From: Ideonella alba | GTDB lineage: Bacteria; Pseudomonadota; Gammaproteobacteria; Burkholderiales; Burkholderiaceae_C | DNA length: 64,000 nucleotides | Assembly (NCBI RefSeq): GCF_018069875.1 | Contig: NZ_JAGQDF010000012.1 | Span: 1 to 64,000, forward strand | Direction: 5' to 3' | Shown: piece after piece, positions 36,009-44,819 of the stretch | Position numbering within the stretch: position 1 is the first letter of the stretch | Layout: every line of letters begins with the position of its first letter | Position numbers and translations under genes: made by a program | The notes under the pieces: model-generated | Databases searched by the model: none | What the model saw: only the letters and a program-made list of their open reading frames with translations | What the model was told of the DNA's origin: nothing

Positions 36009-36917
36009 ATGCGCGCTCCGTTGACCGCCCTGCTGGGCACCGCGATGGCCCTGGCCTGCGGCCTGGCCTCGGCCACCGTGTTCCAACTGGCCCCGGTCAA
36101 GCTGCCCGGCGGCATCACGGTGTCGGGCACCGTCACCACCGACGGCACGATCGGCCCGCTGACCGCGGCCAACCTGACCGACTGGTCGGTCTCGGTGCGC
36201 CAGGTGCAGCGCTTCGTCTTCGACCCCAGCCACCCGGGCGTGCAGGTCAGCGGCGTGAGCGTCTCGGCCGACGGCCGCAAGATGAGCGTGCGCACCTCGC
36301 CCGATGGCGTGAACGACGGCGGCCTGCTGGCCTTCGGCAGCTTCGGCCCCGGGCCCGAGTACGGCGTGCAGGTGGCCAACTTCACCGGCGCCTACGCCGA
36401 TGGCGGCGTGGCCTTCTACCTGGCCGGACCGGCCTTCGAATGGCAGTGGCTGTCGGCGCCGAACGCCAGCAAGCGCCTGGTCGCCAAGGCGGCGCCGGGC
36501 AGCTCGGTGTTCAAACTCGTGCCGGTGGGCTTTCCCAGCGGCGCGGTGATGAGCGGCACCATCACCACCGACGGCCGCACCGGCGCGATCGACGCGTCGG
36601 CCATCACCGACTGGAAGATCACCGCGGCGCTGGTCGACGAGGTCCGCTACACGCCGGCCAACAGCAGCGTGCTGCCGGCCACCGCGGGGCTGTCCAGCGA
36701 TGGCACGACGCTGAGCGTGGCGCGGCCCGGCGGCTACTTCGGCGTGGGCATCGCGCCGCGGCCGCCGGCGCGCGGCCAGGGCGCGGTCCCGGCCGACTTC
36801 GCCAGTGCCACCGCACCTTCGGGCGGCCAGGCCGGCTACTGGAACGCCTTCACCTTCCAGTACGTCGGGCTGCACTTCAAGGGCAGCGCCTGGCCGATCG
36901 CCACCGTCCAACCCTGA
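36009..36917 (+). CDS. Secreted protein with two internal repeats, inserted between glcD and glcE
   Basis: A 302-residue exported protein with a signal peptide to about residue 22 (GLASAT). The mature part is two copies of a ~140-residue beta-rich unit (about 24-150 and 167-302), each with V/MSGTxTTDGxxG, then a DW pair, then a strand and SxDGxxxSV. The pattern resembles repeat proteins of the PEP-CTERM type, but there is no C-terminal anchor. The ATG at 36009 is favoured over 35994 because GGAGG stands 8 nt before it. Function is unknown, and nothing ties it to glycolate oxidation except position. Confidence 0.75.
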   Translation: MRAPLTALLGTAMALACGLASATVFQLAPVKLPGGITVSGTVTTDGTIGPLTAANLTDWSVSVRQVQRFVFDPSHPGVQVSGVSVSADGRKMSVRTSPDGVNDGGLLAFGSFGPGPEYGVQVANFTGAYADGGVAFYLAGPAFEWQWLSAPNASKRLVAKAAPGSSVFKLVPVGFPSGAVMSGTITTDGRTGAIDASAITDWKITAALVDEVRYTPANSSVLPATAGLSSDGTTLSVARPGGYFGVGIAPRPPARGQGAVPADFASATAPSGGQAGYWNAFTFQYVGLHFKGSAWPIATVQP

Positions 36918-36948
36918 GCGGCGCCCCGGCGGTGCCGCAGCACCGCCG

Positions 36949-38055
36949 ATGAGCGAACTCCACGATCCCCTCCTGCAGACGCTGATCGAGCGCGTGCGCG
37001 ACGCCGCCGCGCGCGAGCAGCCGCTGTGCATCCGCGGCAGCGGCAGCAAGGACTTCTACGGCGGACCGCTGGTCGGCGAGCCGCTGGACGTGCAGGCGCT
37101 GCGCGGCATCTCGTCCTACGAGCCCACCGAGCTGGTGGTCACCGCCCGCGCCGGCACGCCACTGGTCGAGCTGGAAGCCGCGCTGGCCGAGCAGGGCCAG
37201 TGCCTGCCCTTCGAGCCGCCGCGCTTCGGCGAGTCCGGCGGCACGGTGGGCGGCATGGTGGCCGCCGGCCTGGCCGGACCGGCGCGCGCGGCGGTGGGCG
37301 GCGTGCGCGACTACGTGCTGGGCGCGACGATGCTCAATGGCCAGGCCGAGCTGCTGAGCTTCGGCGGCCAGGTGATGAAGAACGTCGCCGGCTACGACGT
37401 CTCGCGGATGCTGGCCGGCTCGATGGGTGTGCTGGGCGTGATCTGCGAAGTCTCGCTGAAGGTGCTGCCGGTGGCGCCGGCCACGCGCACGCTGCGCTTC
37501 GACCTGGACCAGGTCAGCGCATTGCGCCGCCTCAACGACTGGGCTGGCCAGCCGCTGCCGCTGAACGCCAGCGCCTGGTGGGACGGTGCGCTGGTCGTGC
37601 GTCTGCGCGGCGCGCAGGCCGCGGTGGCGGCGGCACACCAGCGCCTGGGGGGCGAGGAGATTCCCACCGGACTGGCGCAGGCCTTCTGGGACGGCCTGCG
37701 CGACCAGCGCGACGAGTTCTTCCAGCTGGCCCAGCAGGCGGTGGCCGACGGCGCCACGCTGTGGCGCCTGTCGGTGGCGCCCACCGCGCCCAAGCTCGAC
37801 CTGCCCCAGGGCCAGCACCAGCTGATCGAATGGGGCGGCGCGCTGCGCTGGGTGGTCTCGCACGAGGCGCCCGCACGCCTGATGGCCCTGGCCGCCGATG
37901 CCCGCGGCCACGCCAGCGTCTACCGCAGCGCCCACGACCACCCCGGCGTGCCGCAGCCGCTGACCGAGGCCAGCCTGCGCATCCACCGTGCCATCAAGCG
38001 CGCCTTCGATCCGGCCGGGCTGTTCAACCGCCAGCGCCTGCTGCCGGAGCTGTGA
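36949..38055 (+). CDS. glcE: Glycolate oxidase FAD-binding subunit GlcE
   Basis: A 368-residue second flavoprotein subunit: a shortened FAD-binding domain with IRGSGSKDFYGG, GESGGTVGGMVAAGLAGPAR and GQVMKNVAGYDVSRMLAGSMG, then a C-terminal end IHRAIKRAFDPAGLFNRQRL. Works in complex with GlcD and GlcF. Its stop overlaps the ATG of the methyltransferase. Confidence 0.93.
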   Translation: MSELHDPLLQTLIERVRDAAAREQPLCIRGSGSKDFYGGPLVGEPLDVQALRGISSYEPTELVVTARAGTPLVELEAALAEQGQCLPFEPPRFGESGGTVGGMVAAGLAGPARAAVGGVRDYVLGATMLNGQAELLSFGGQVMKNVAGYDVSRMLAGSMGVLGVICEVSLKVLPVAPATRTLRFDLDQVSALRRLNDWAGQPLPLNASAWWDGALVVRLRGAQAAVAAAHQRLGGEEIPTGLAQAFWDGLRDQRDEFFQLAQQAVADGATLWRLSVAPTAPKLDLPQGQHQLIEWGGALRWVVSHEAPARLMALAADARGHASVYRSAHDHPGVPQPLTEASLRIHRAIKRAFDPAGLFNRQRLLPEL

Positions 38056-38723
38056 TGAGTGATGCCGGCTTCGCCACGCCCGAGACGATGCGCGACTACT
38101 ACGCGCAGCGGGCGCAGGAGTACGAGCTGGTGTATCACAAGCCGCACCGCCAGCCGGCGCTGCGCCGCATCGAAGCCTGGCTGCGCGAGGTCTTCGCCGA
38201 CCGGTGCGTGCTCGAGATCGCCAGCGGCACCGGCTGGTGGGTGCCGCACGCGGCCGCGCAGGCCCGGGCCTGGTGGGCCACCGACCTGAACCCCGAGACG
38301 CTGGCCGTGGCCCAGGCCAAGGCCTTGCCGGCCTGCGTGCGTTTCGCCCAGGTCGACGCCTACACGCTGCAGGGCCTGCCCCAGGCGCGCTTCGACGCCT
38401 GCTTCGCCGGCTGCTGGTGGAGCCATGTGCCGCTGCAGCGCCTCGACGCCTGGCTGGCCACCGTGCATGCCGCACTGCCGGCGGGCAGCCGCGTGGTGAT
38501 GCTGGACAACGCCTATGTGGAGGGCGACTCCACCCCGGTGACCCGACACGACGACCACGGCAACGGCTACCAGCGCCGGCAACTGCGCGACGGCAGTGAG
38601 CACGAGGTGCTGAAGAACTTCCCGTCCCAGGCCGAGGTGATCGCCCGCCTGGGCCCGCGCGCCGAGGCGGTGGTCTGGCACGACCTCGGCCACTACTGGG
38701 CCGTGGACTACCGGCTGCGCTGA
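38055..38723 (+). CDS. SAM-dependent class I methyltransferase in the glc operon
   Basis: A 222-residue methyltransferase with SAM motif I VLEIASGTGWWVPHAA, acidic motif II ATDLNPETLA and the motif IV region ACFAGCWWSHVP. The substrate is unknown. It overlaps glcE (TGATG) and ends overlapping lrgA by one base, so it is translated as part of the operon. Its presence inside glycolate genes is unexplained. Confidence 0.85.
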   Translation: MSDAGFATPETMRDYYAQRAQEYELVYHKPHRQPALRRIEAWLREVFADRCVLEIASGTGWWVPHAAAQARAWWATDLNPETLAVAQAKALPACVRFAQVDAYTLQGLPQARFDACFAGCWWSHVPLQRLDAWLATVHAALPAGSRVVMLDNAYVEGDSTPVTRHDDHGNGYQRRQLRDGSEHEVLKNFPSQAEVIARLGPRAEAVVWHDLGHYWAVDYRLR

Positions 38724-39064
38724 TGGAACTGCTGCAAGGCTTCGCGTTGCTGCTGCTGTGCCAGTCCGCCGGCGAGGTGCTGGTGCGCCTGACGGCGGCG
38801 CCGCTGCCGGCACCGGTGCTGGGCGCCGGGCTGCTGCTGGTGCTGTTGCGCTGGACGGCCCTGCGCGCGCCGGTGGCCGCGGCGGCCGATGGCCTGCTGG
38901 GCCACCTGTCGCTGCTGTTCGTGCCGGTGGGCGTGGGCGTGATCACCCACCTGGCCTTGCTCAGCGAGTTCGGCGGCCGGATGCTGGTGGCGATCGTGCT
39001 GTCGACCTGGGCTGGGCTGGTCGTCACCGCGCTGGTGTTGCGCGCGCTGCTCAAGGAGGGCTGA
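38723..39064 (+). CDS. lrgA: CidA/LrgA family membrane protein
   Basis: A 113-residue protein with four hydrophobic helices and the CidA/LrgA pattern (PLPAPVLGAGLLLVLL, GHLSLLFVPVGVGVITH). LrgAB proteins were first described as holin-like, but the plant fusion homologue PLGG1 carries glycolate and glycerate, and Bacillus PftAB takes up pyruvate. Placement between glcE and glcF here favours a 2-hydroxy/oxo-acid carrier role, which is inference. Confidence 0.88.
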   Translation: MELLQGFALLLLCQSAGEVLVRLTAAPLPAPVLGAGLLLVLLRWTALRAPVAAAADGLLGHLSLLFVPVGVGVITHLALLSEFGGRMLVAIVLSTWAGLVVTALVLRALLKEG

Positions 39065-39065
39065 G

Positions 39066-39779
<714 letters not shown>

Positions 39780-39795
39780 CCCCCCTCTTCGAGCC

Positions 39796-41073
39796 ATGCA
39801 AACCCACCTCGCTCCCGAATACGCCGGCACCCCCGACGGCGAGGCCGCCGAGGCCATCCTGCGCAAATGCGTGCACTGCGGCTTCTGCACCGCCACCTGC
39901 CCGACCTACCAGCTTCTGGGCGATGAGCTCGACGGTCCGCGCGGCCGCATCTACCTGATGAAGCAGTTGCTCGAGGGCGGCACGGTCACGCGCGCCACGC
40001 AGCAGCACCTGGACCGTTGCCTGACCTGCCGCAACTGCGAGAGCACCTGCCCCAGCGGTGTGCAGTACGGCCGCCTGGTCGACATCGGCCGCCGCCTGGT
40101 CGAGGACAAGGTCGAGCGCCCGCGCGGCGAGCGCACGGTGCGCTGGCTGCTCAAGGAGGGCCTGACCTCGCCGCTGTTCGGCCCGGCGCTGAAGCTGGGC
40201 ATGGCGGTGCGGCCGATGCTGCCGGCCTCGCTGCAGCGCAAGCTGCCCGAGCCGGCGCCGCCGCAGGCCCACCACTGGCCCACGCGCACGCATGCGCGCA
40301 AGGTGCTGATGCTGCTGGGCTGCGTGCAGCCGGCGATGATGCCCAACATCAACTCGGCCACCGCCCGGGTGCTGGACGTGGCCGGCATCCAGACCCTGGT
40401 GGCCGACGACGCCGGCTGCTGCGGCGCGATCCGCGAGCACCTGAACGACCACGCCGGCGCGCTGGCCGACATGCGCCGCAACATCGACGCCTGGTGGCCG
40501 CTGGTCGAGGGCCTGACCGAGGCCGGCCAGGTCGAGGCCATCGTCGTCAACGCCAGCGGCTGCGGCGTGGCGGTCAAGGACTACGGCCATGCGCTGGCGG
40601 GTGATGCCGCCTATGCCGACAAGGCCGCGCGCATCAGCGCGCTGGCACGCGACATCAGCGAACTGCTGCCCGACATCGTGCCGGCGCTGCAGCAGGCACT
40701 GACGATGCGCCGCACCCGGCTGGAGGCCGACACCGCCGAGCCGGTGGCGCTGGCCTGGCACCCGCCCTGCACGCTGCAGCATGGCCTGAAGCTGCGCGGC
40801 GGCGTGGAGCAGCACTTGAAGGCGCTGGGCTTCGTGCTGACGCCGCCCTGCGACAGCCACCTGTGCTGCGGCTCGGCCGGCACCTACTCGGTGCTGCAGC
40901 CCGAGCTGTCGCTGCAGCTGCGCGACCGCAAGCTCAAGGCGCTGGATGCGGTGGAGGGCGAGGCCATCGTCTCGGCCAACATCGGCTGCATCCAGCATCT
41001 GCAGTCGGGCAGCGCGCGGCCGGTGCGCCACTGGATCGAGGTGCTGGACGACGCGCTGCGCGCCGCCGGCTGA
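39796..41073 (+). CDS. glcF: Glycolate oxidase iron-sulfur subunit GlcF
   Basis: A 425-residue Fe-S protein with two 4Fe-4S motifs near the N-terminus ([12 protein letters not shown] and [14 protein letters not shown]) and two CCG domains ([31 protein letters not shown]). Accepts electrons from the GlcD/GlcE flavins and delivers them to the quinone pool at the membrane. A NuoB-like gene follows after 68 bp. Confidence 0.94.
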   Translation: MQTHLAPEYAGTPDGEAAEAILRKCVHCGFCTATCPTYQLLGDELDGPRGRIYLMKQLLEGGTVTRATQQHLDRCLTCRNCESTCPSGVQYGRLVDIGRRLVEDKVERPRGERTVRWLLKEGLTSPLFGPALKLGMAVRPMLPASLQRKLPEPAPPQAHHWPTRTHARKVLMLLGCVQPAMMPNINSATARVLDVAGIQTLVADDAGCCGAIREHLNDHAGALADMRRNIDAWWPLVEGLTEAGQVEAIVVNASGCGVAVKDYGHALAGDAAYADKAARISALARDISELLPDIVPALQQALTMRRTRLEADTAEPVALAWHPPCTLQHGLKLRGGVEQHLKALGFVLTPPCDSHLCCGSAGTYSVLQPELSLQLRDRKLKALDAVEGEAIVSANIGCIQHLQSGSARPVRHWIEVLDDALRAAG

Positions 41074-41141
41074 GCGCACCCGGGGCGGGCTGGTCGCTTT
41101 CGTTCAAGACAGCGTCCGGCGCCGGCGGCAGCATGCGCTGC

Positions 41142-41627
41142 ATGGACGAGCAGACCCCCCCGACCCTGGAGCGCGACGGCTTCCTGCTGACCCGGCTGGA
41201 CGACCTGGTGCAGGCCTGCCGCGGCGGCAGCCTCTACTACCTGACCTTCGGCCTGGCCTGCTGCGCCGTGGAGATGATCCACGCGGCCGCCGCGCGCTAC
41301 GACCTGGACCGCTTCAGCATGATCCCGCGCGCCAGCCCGCGCCAGGCTGACCTGATGATCATCTCGGGCACGCTGACCCACAAGATGGCGCCCGCACTGC
41401 GCCGCATCTACGACCAGATGGCCGAGCCGCGCTATGTGATCTCGATGGGTTCCTGCGCCAACGGCGGCGGCTACTACCACCACAGCTATTTGGTGGTGCG
41501 CGGCTGCGACCGCATCGTGCCGGTGGACGTCTATGTGCCCGGCTGCCCGCCCACCGCCGAGGCGCTGCTGTACGGCATCCTGCAGCTGCAGCGCCGCATC
41601 CGCACGCGCGAGGTGCACAGCCGATGA
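41142..41627 (+). CDS. Orphan NuoB-like (complex I 20 kDa) Fe-S protein
   Basis: A 161-residue paralogue of the NADH:quinone oxidoreductase subunit B. All four N2 cluster ligands are present: Cys40-Cys41 ([10 protein letters not shown]), Cys105 (GSCANGG) and Cys135 ([14 protein letters not shown]). The quinone-site neighbourhood [29 protein letters not shown] is also close to real NuoB. No other nuo gene is near, so it is not part of a standard nuo operon. ATG 41142 was taken; ATG 41133 is equally possible. Its stop overlaps the next start. A role as an electron-transfer partner near glycolate oxidase, or as a spare complex I subunit, is inference. Confidence 0.88.
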   Translation: MDEQTPPTLERDGFLLTRLDDLVQACRGGSLYYLTFGLACCAVEMIHAAAARYDLDRFSMIPRASPRQADLMIISGTLTHKMAPALRRIYDQMAEPRYVISMGSCANGGGYYHHSYLVVRGCDRIVPVDVYVPGCPPTAEALLYGILQLQRRIRTREVHSR

Positions 41628-42052
41628 TGCGTGCATGGGCCCTGCTGCACATGGTGTCGGCCAGCGCCTGGGCGGGCTGCGTGATGACCGAGCTGGTGGC
41701 CGAGAAGTGGCTGCTGCAGCCCGGCGACCGCGCCCGGCTGGCGGGCCTGCACTGGCAGATCGACCGGTGGGTGGAGCTGCCGCTGGCGGCGCTGGCGCTG
41801 CTGGCCGGCGTGCGGGCCTGGCCCGGTGCGGCGGCCGACGCGGGTTTGCGCGCCATGGCGGCGGCCGGTGGGGTGGCGATGCTGGCCAACGCGGTGTGCA
41901 GCGTCTGGGTGTGGCGGCGCTGGCAGGCGGCACGCCTGGGCGACCCTGCTGCGCACGCGCACGCCGACCGCTGGCAGCACCGCTGGGGCGCGCTGGTGGC
42001 GCTGGGACTGGGGCTGGCGCTGGGCGCCGCGGCCTGGCGGGCTACAGCCTGA
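41624..42052 (+). CDS. Small four-helix membrane protein coupled to the NuoB-like gene
   Basis: A 142-residue inner-membrane protein with about four hydrophobic helices (residues 3-22, 50-66, 78-98, 122-138) and several His ([29 protein letters not shown]) that could bind heme or metal. The family was not recognised. Its ATG overlaps the NuoB-like stop, which argues that the two act together, perhaps as a membrane anchor. Its end overlaps the convergent AraC gene by 11 bp. Confidence 0.72.
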   Translation: MMRAWALLHMVSASAWAGCVMTELVAEKWLLQPGDRARLAGLHWQIDRWVELPLAALALLAGVRAWPGAAADAGLRAMAAAGGVAMLANAVCSVWVWRRWQAARLGDPAAHAHADRWQHRWGALVALGLGLALGAAAWRATA

Positions 42053-42875
42053 GCAGCCAGTCCTCGTCGCCGTCGGCACTGTCCAGGCGCCGCTGCAACG
42101 CGACCGGGCTGTGTGCGAACGCCGCCTTCACCTCGCGCGAGAAATGCGCCTGGTCGGCAAAGCCGTGCTCGGCCGCCGCCTCGGCCGCGGGGGCGTGGCC
42201 GTCACGCACGGCCAGCATCGCCCGCTCGGCGCGCAGGTAGCGCTCCACCTCGCCGGGGCGCAGGCCCACCGCATCGCCACTGCGGCGCTGCAGGTGGCGC
42301 TGGCTCCAGCGTTGCAGCGTCAACGCGGCGGGCAGGCTGCTGCGGCGCCAGGCGTGGCGCAGCAGATGCACCCAGCCGGGTTGCCGGGGCGCCACCGCCT
42401 GCCAGCGCGGTCGCAGGAAGGCCTCGCACCGCGCGATGCGCGCGGCATGGTCGGGCGCCTGCGCCACGCTGTCCAGCAAGGCCCGCCAATCGGCGGGCAA
42501 GGCCAGGCGTGCATCCTCGATGCGGTCGCGCCAGGCACCCAGGTCCAGGCCACTCAGCAGCGCCAGCACGCCGGGCTGGAAGGCCAGCCCGAAGGAGCAG
42601 TAGCGCGTGATCGCCAGCGAGCGGTAGTCGTGGCGATGCGCGCCGGCCACAAAGACCGCAGGCAGTTCGCGGTCGACCGCCGCGCCGCCGCATTCCACCA
42701 ACTGCGCCCGGCCCTCGAGCAGCCACACCAGGCCGTTGTACGGCCCGGGCGGCACGCGGGTGGCGCGTTGCGCCAGACTCAGCGTGGACGCACCGCGCAG
42801 GTCGTGCCAGTAGAAGGCGCGCACCACGTCGGCCAGGTCGGCCGCCGGGGCGACGAGCTGCGAGTCAATGCCCAT
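42042..42875 (-). CDS. AraC-family transcriptional regulator
   Basis: A 277-residue regulator with an AraC-type N-terminal effector region (PPGPYNGLVWLLEGRAQL, HRHDYRSLAITRYCSFGLAFQPG) and a C-terminal HTH whose second helix region reads AAEAAAEHGFADQAHFSREVKAAFAHSP. Probably controls the adjacent EamA transporter, 2 bp upstream in the same operon. Confidence 0.86.
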   Translation of the reverse strand: MGIDSQLVAPAADLADVVRAFYWHDLRGASTLSLAQRATRVPPGPYNGLVWLLEGRAQLVECGGAAVDRELPAVFVAGAHRHDYRSLAITRYCSFGLAFQPGVLALLSGLDLGAWRDRIEDARLALPADWRALLDSVAQAPDHAARIARCEAFLRPRWQAVAPRQPGWVHLLRHAWRRSSLPAALTLQRWSQRHLQRRSGDAVGLRPGEVERYLRAERAMLAVRDGHAPAAEAAAEHGFADQAHFSREVKAAFAHSPVALQRRLDSADGDEDWLLRL

Positions 42876-42877
42876 GC

Positions 42878-43846
42878 TCAGTTCGGATGCGCATCCGCCG
42901 CCGCGGGTTCCGGATCGACCCGCAGCGCCCACCACACGCCGGCGATCAGCAGCGCGATGCCGCAGGCGGTGGGCAGGCCGGGCCACTCGCCGCGCAGCAC
43001 GAAGGCATAGGCCAGCGCCGACAGCGTCTCGAAGACGATCAGCTGGCCGGCGATGTTGGTGGGCAGGCGCTGGCTGGCCTCGTTCCAGCACAGCGTGCCC
43101 AGCCAGGAGGCCAGCAGGCCGATCGCCAGCATCAGGCCCACATAGGCGCCGGGCCGCGGGCCCAGCGGCATCACCCACGGTGCGTCGGTCAGCGCAAACA
43201 CCAGCCAGGTGCCGGCGAAGCCCAGCAGCGCCAGCGGCAAGGTGGCGATGCCTTGCGCGGTGGCCCAGGTGCGCGGGCTGCGCTCGGCGTGGGCGCGCAG
43301 CCAGTCGGCGTTGCGGATCGGGTACCAGGTCCAGCACACCACGGCCGCCAGCGCCAGCGCGGCGCCCAGCGCGTAGCGGCCCAGGTCGGCCTGCGGGTCA
43401 GCGCGCAGCGCCTGCCACTCGGCCTGGTTGACCAGGCCGATGCCCAGCGCGATCAGACCCAGCGAGGGCGCCAGGCGGCGCCAGGGCAGGGTGCCGTCGC
43501 GCGCCGCGTTGCGGCGGTTCGAGACCAGCGCGATCACCACCGGCAGCGTGCCGATGATCATCGTCGGCAGCGGCGCGCCCGCGCGCTGGATGGCCGAGGA
43601 CAGGCACAGGTAGTAGACGATGTTGCCCACCATCGCCAGCTTCAGCGCCTCGAGCCAGTCGGCGCGCGTGAGCGTGCGCAGCGCGGCGCGGTCCCACCAG
43701 GCCAGCGGCAGCGCGATCAGGCCGAAGGCCAGGTAGCGGCCGAAGGACAGCATCACCGCCGGGTAGTCGGACAGCAGCAGCGGCCCCACGAACACCAGGC
43801 CCCACATCAGGCCTGCGGCCAGTGCAAACAGCGTTCCGATCAGCAT
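42878..43846 (-). CDS. EamA/DMT-family transporter
   Basis: A 322-residue inner-membrane carrier with about ten hydrophobic helices in two EamA halves, beginning with LIGTLFALAAGLMWGLVFVGP and ending IALLIAGVWWALRVD. Such proteins export small metabolites or amino acids. The start MLIGTLFAL (ATG 43846) gives the usual first helix. It forms a two-gene unit with the AraC regulator and is divergent from the ABC ATPase gene, with 71 bp between. Confidence 0.88.
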   Translation of the reverse strand: MLIGTLFALAAGLMWGLVFVGPLLLSDYPAVMLSFGRYLAFGLIALPLAWWDRAALRTLTRADWLEALKLAMVGNIVYYLCLSSAIQRAGAPLPTMIIGTLPVVIALVSNRRNAARDGTLPWRRLAPSLGLIALGIGLVNQAEWQALRADPQADLGRYALGAALALAAVVCWTWYPIRNADWLRAHAERSPRTWATAQGIATLPLALLGFAGTWLVFALTDAPWVMPLGPRPGAYVGLMLAIGLLASWLGTLCWNEASQRLPTNIAGQLIVFETLSALAYAFVLRGEWPGLPTACGIALLIAGVWWALRVDPEPAAADAHPN

Positions 43847-43917
43847 CGACTTAACACAAAAAACGGCCGTCTCCGGCAGCAGCCGATGATCGCATGGCGC
43901 GTTACAGTCACGCCCCG

Positions 43918-44691
43918 ATGAATGCACCCTTGATCGAACTGAAAGACGTCAGCCGCCGCCATGATTCCGGCGTGCTGGCCTTGGATGGACTGGACCTGCG
44001 CCTGGCGCCGGGCGAGCGCGTGGCCCTGCTGGGCCTGGCGGGCAGCGGCAAGAGCTCGCTGCTGCGCCTGCTGGCCGGCATCGACCGCCCGCTGTCGGGC
44101 ACCCTGCTGCGTGATGGCGAGCCGCTGCGCGCTGCGCAGGCCGATGCGGCCTTCGTGTTCTCGTCGCCGGCGCTGATGCCTTGGGCCAGCGCGTCGGTCA
44201 ACGTGGAGCTGCCGCTGCGCCTGCAGGGCTCGGCCGCACCGGTGGACACGCGCGAGCAGCGCGCCCGTGAGGCCCTGGCCGCGATGGGCCTGGAAGCCCT
44301 GGCCGACGTGCTGCCCAAGGCCCTGGACGAGTCGCAGCGCATGGGCGTGGCCCTGGCCCGTGCCTGGGTGGTGCAGCCGGCGCTGCTGCTGCTGGACGAC
44401 TGGCTGAGCCAGGTCTCGCCGGCCGCGCGTCCTGGCCTGCGCCAGGTGCTGGCCGAGGCCTCGCGCAGTGCCGCCGCACCCACCTGCGTGCTGGCCACGC
44501 GCGATGTCGACGAGGCGCTGCTGCACGCCAGCCGCGTGCTGGTGCTGGGCGGCCGCCCGGGCCGCGTGCTGGACGAGCTGCGCCTGGACAACGCCGTCCC
44601 GCGCGAGCCGGCCTGGCTCGAGACGCCCGCCGGTCAGCGCGCCCGCAAGCGCCTGCTGGAAGCGCTCAGCAGCGCCGAAGCCACCGCCTGA
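43918..44691 (+). CDS. Orphan ABC ATPase with altered catalytic motifs
   Basis: A 257-residue ATPase of the nitrate/sulfonate/taurine (TauB/SsuB) type. Walker A GLAGSGKSS is normal. The signature LSGGQ is replaced by LDESQRMGVALARAW, the catalytic Glu after Walker B is Asp (LLLLDDWLSQV), and the switch His is Arg (LATRDVDEALL). No permease or binding protein gene is adjacent. The loss of three catalytic features with preserved fold and frame suggests a regulatory or non-hydrolysing ATP-binding protein. The ATG at 43918 was preferred to an upstream ATG at 43894. Confidence 0.8.
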   Translation: MNAPLIELKDVSRRHDSGVLALDGLDLRLAPGERVALLGLAGSGKSSLLRLLAGIDRPLSGTLLRDGEPLRAAQADAAFVFSSPALMPWASASVNVELPLRLQGSAAPVDTREQRAREALAAMGLEALADVLPKALDESQRMGVALARAWVVQPALLLLDDWLSQVSPAARPGLRQVLAEASRSAAAPTCVLATRDVDEALLHASRVLVLGGRPGRVLDELRLDNAVPREPAWLETPAGQRARKRLLEALSSAEATA

Positions 44692-44722
44692 GTCCGGCTT
44701 CGATCCCCTGCGCGGCCCGCCA

Positions 44723-44756
44723 GAAAAAAGGGCCCCGCGGGATCGCCGCGAGGCCC
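44723..44756 (-). terminator. Rho-independent terminator of the TonB receptor gene
   Basis: An 11-bp stem with one mismatch (arms 44730-44740 and 44746-44756, loop 5 nt) is followed on the minus strand by six T. It lies 64 bp beyond the receptor stop at 44820 and may also stop readthrough from the converging ABC gene. Confidence 0.8.
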
Positions 44757-44819
44757 GGGGTGCCGCTTGCGCGGCGTTTCACACGGATGTGCGTGAACCG
44801 GTGCTGATCCCGTGAGGGA

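Noticed and set aside
32627-36385. A very long open frame (1252 codons) on the minus strand opposite lldP and glcD
   Set aside because: It mirrors well-recognised forward genes in GC-rich DNA. The translation is low-complexity His/Gln/Arg/Ala-rich with no domain.
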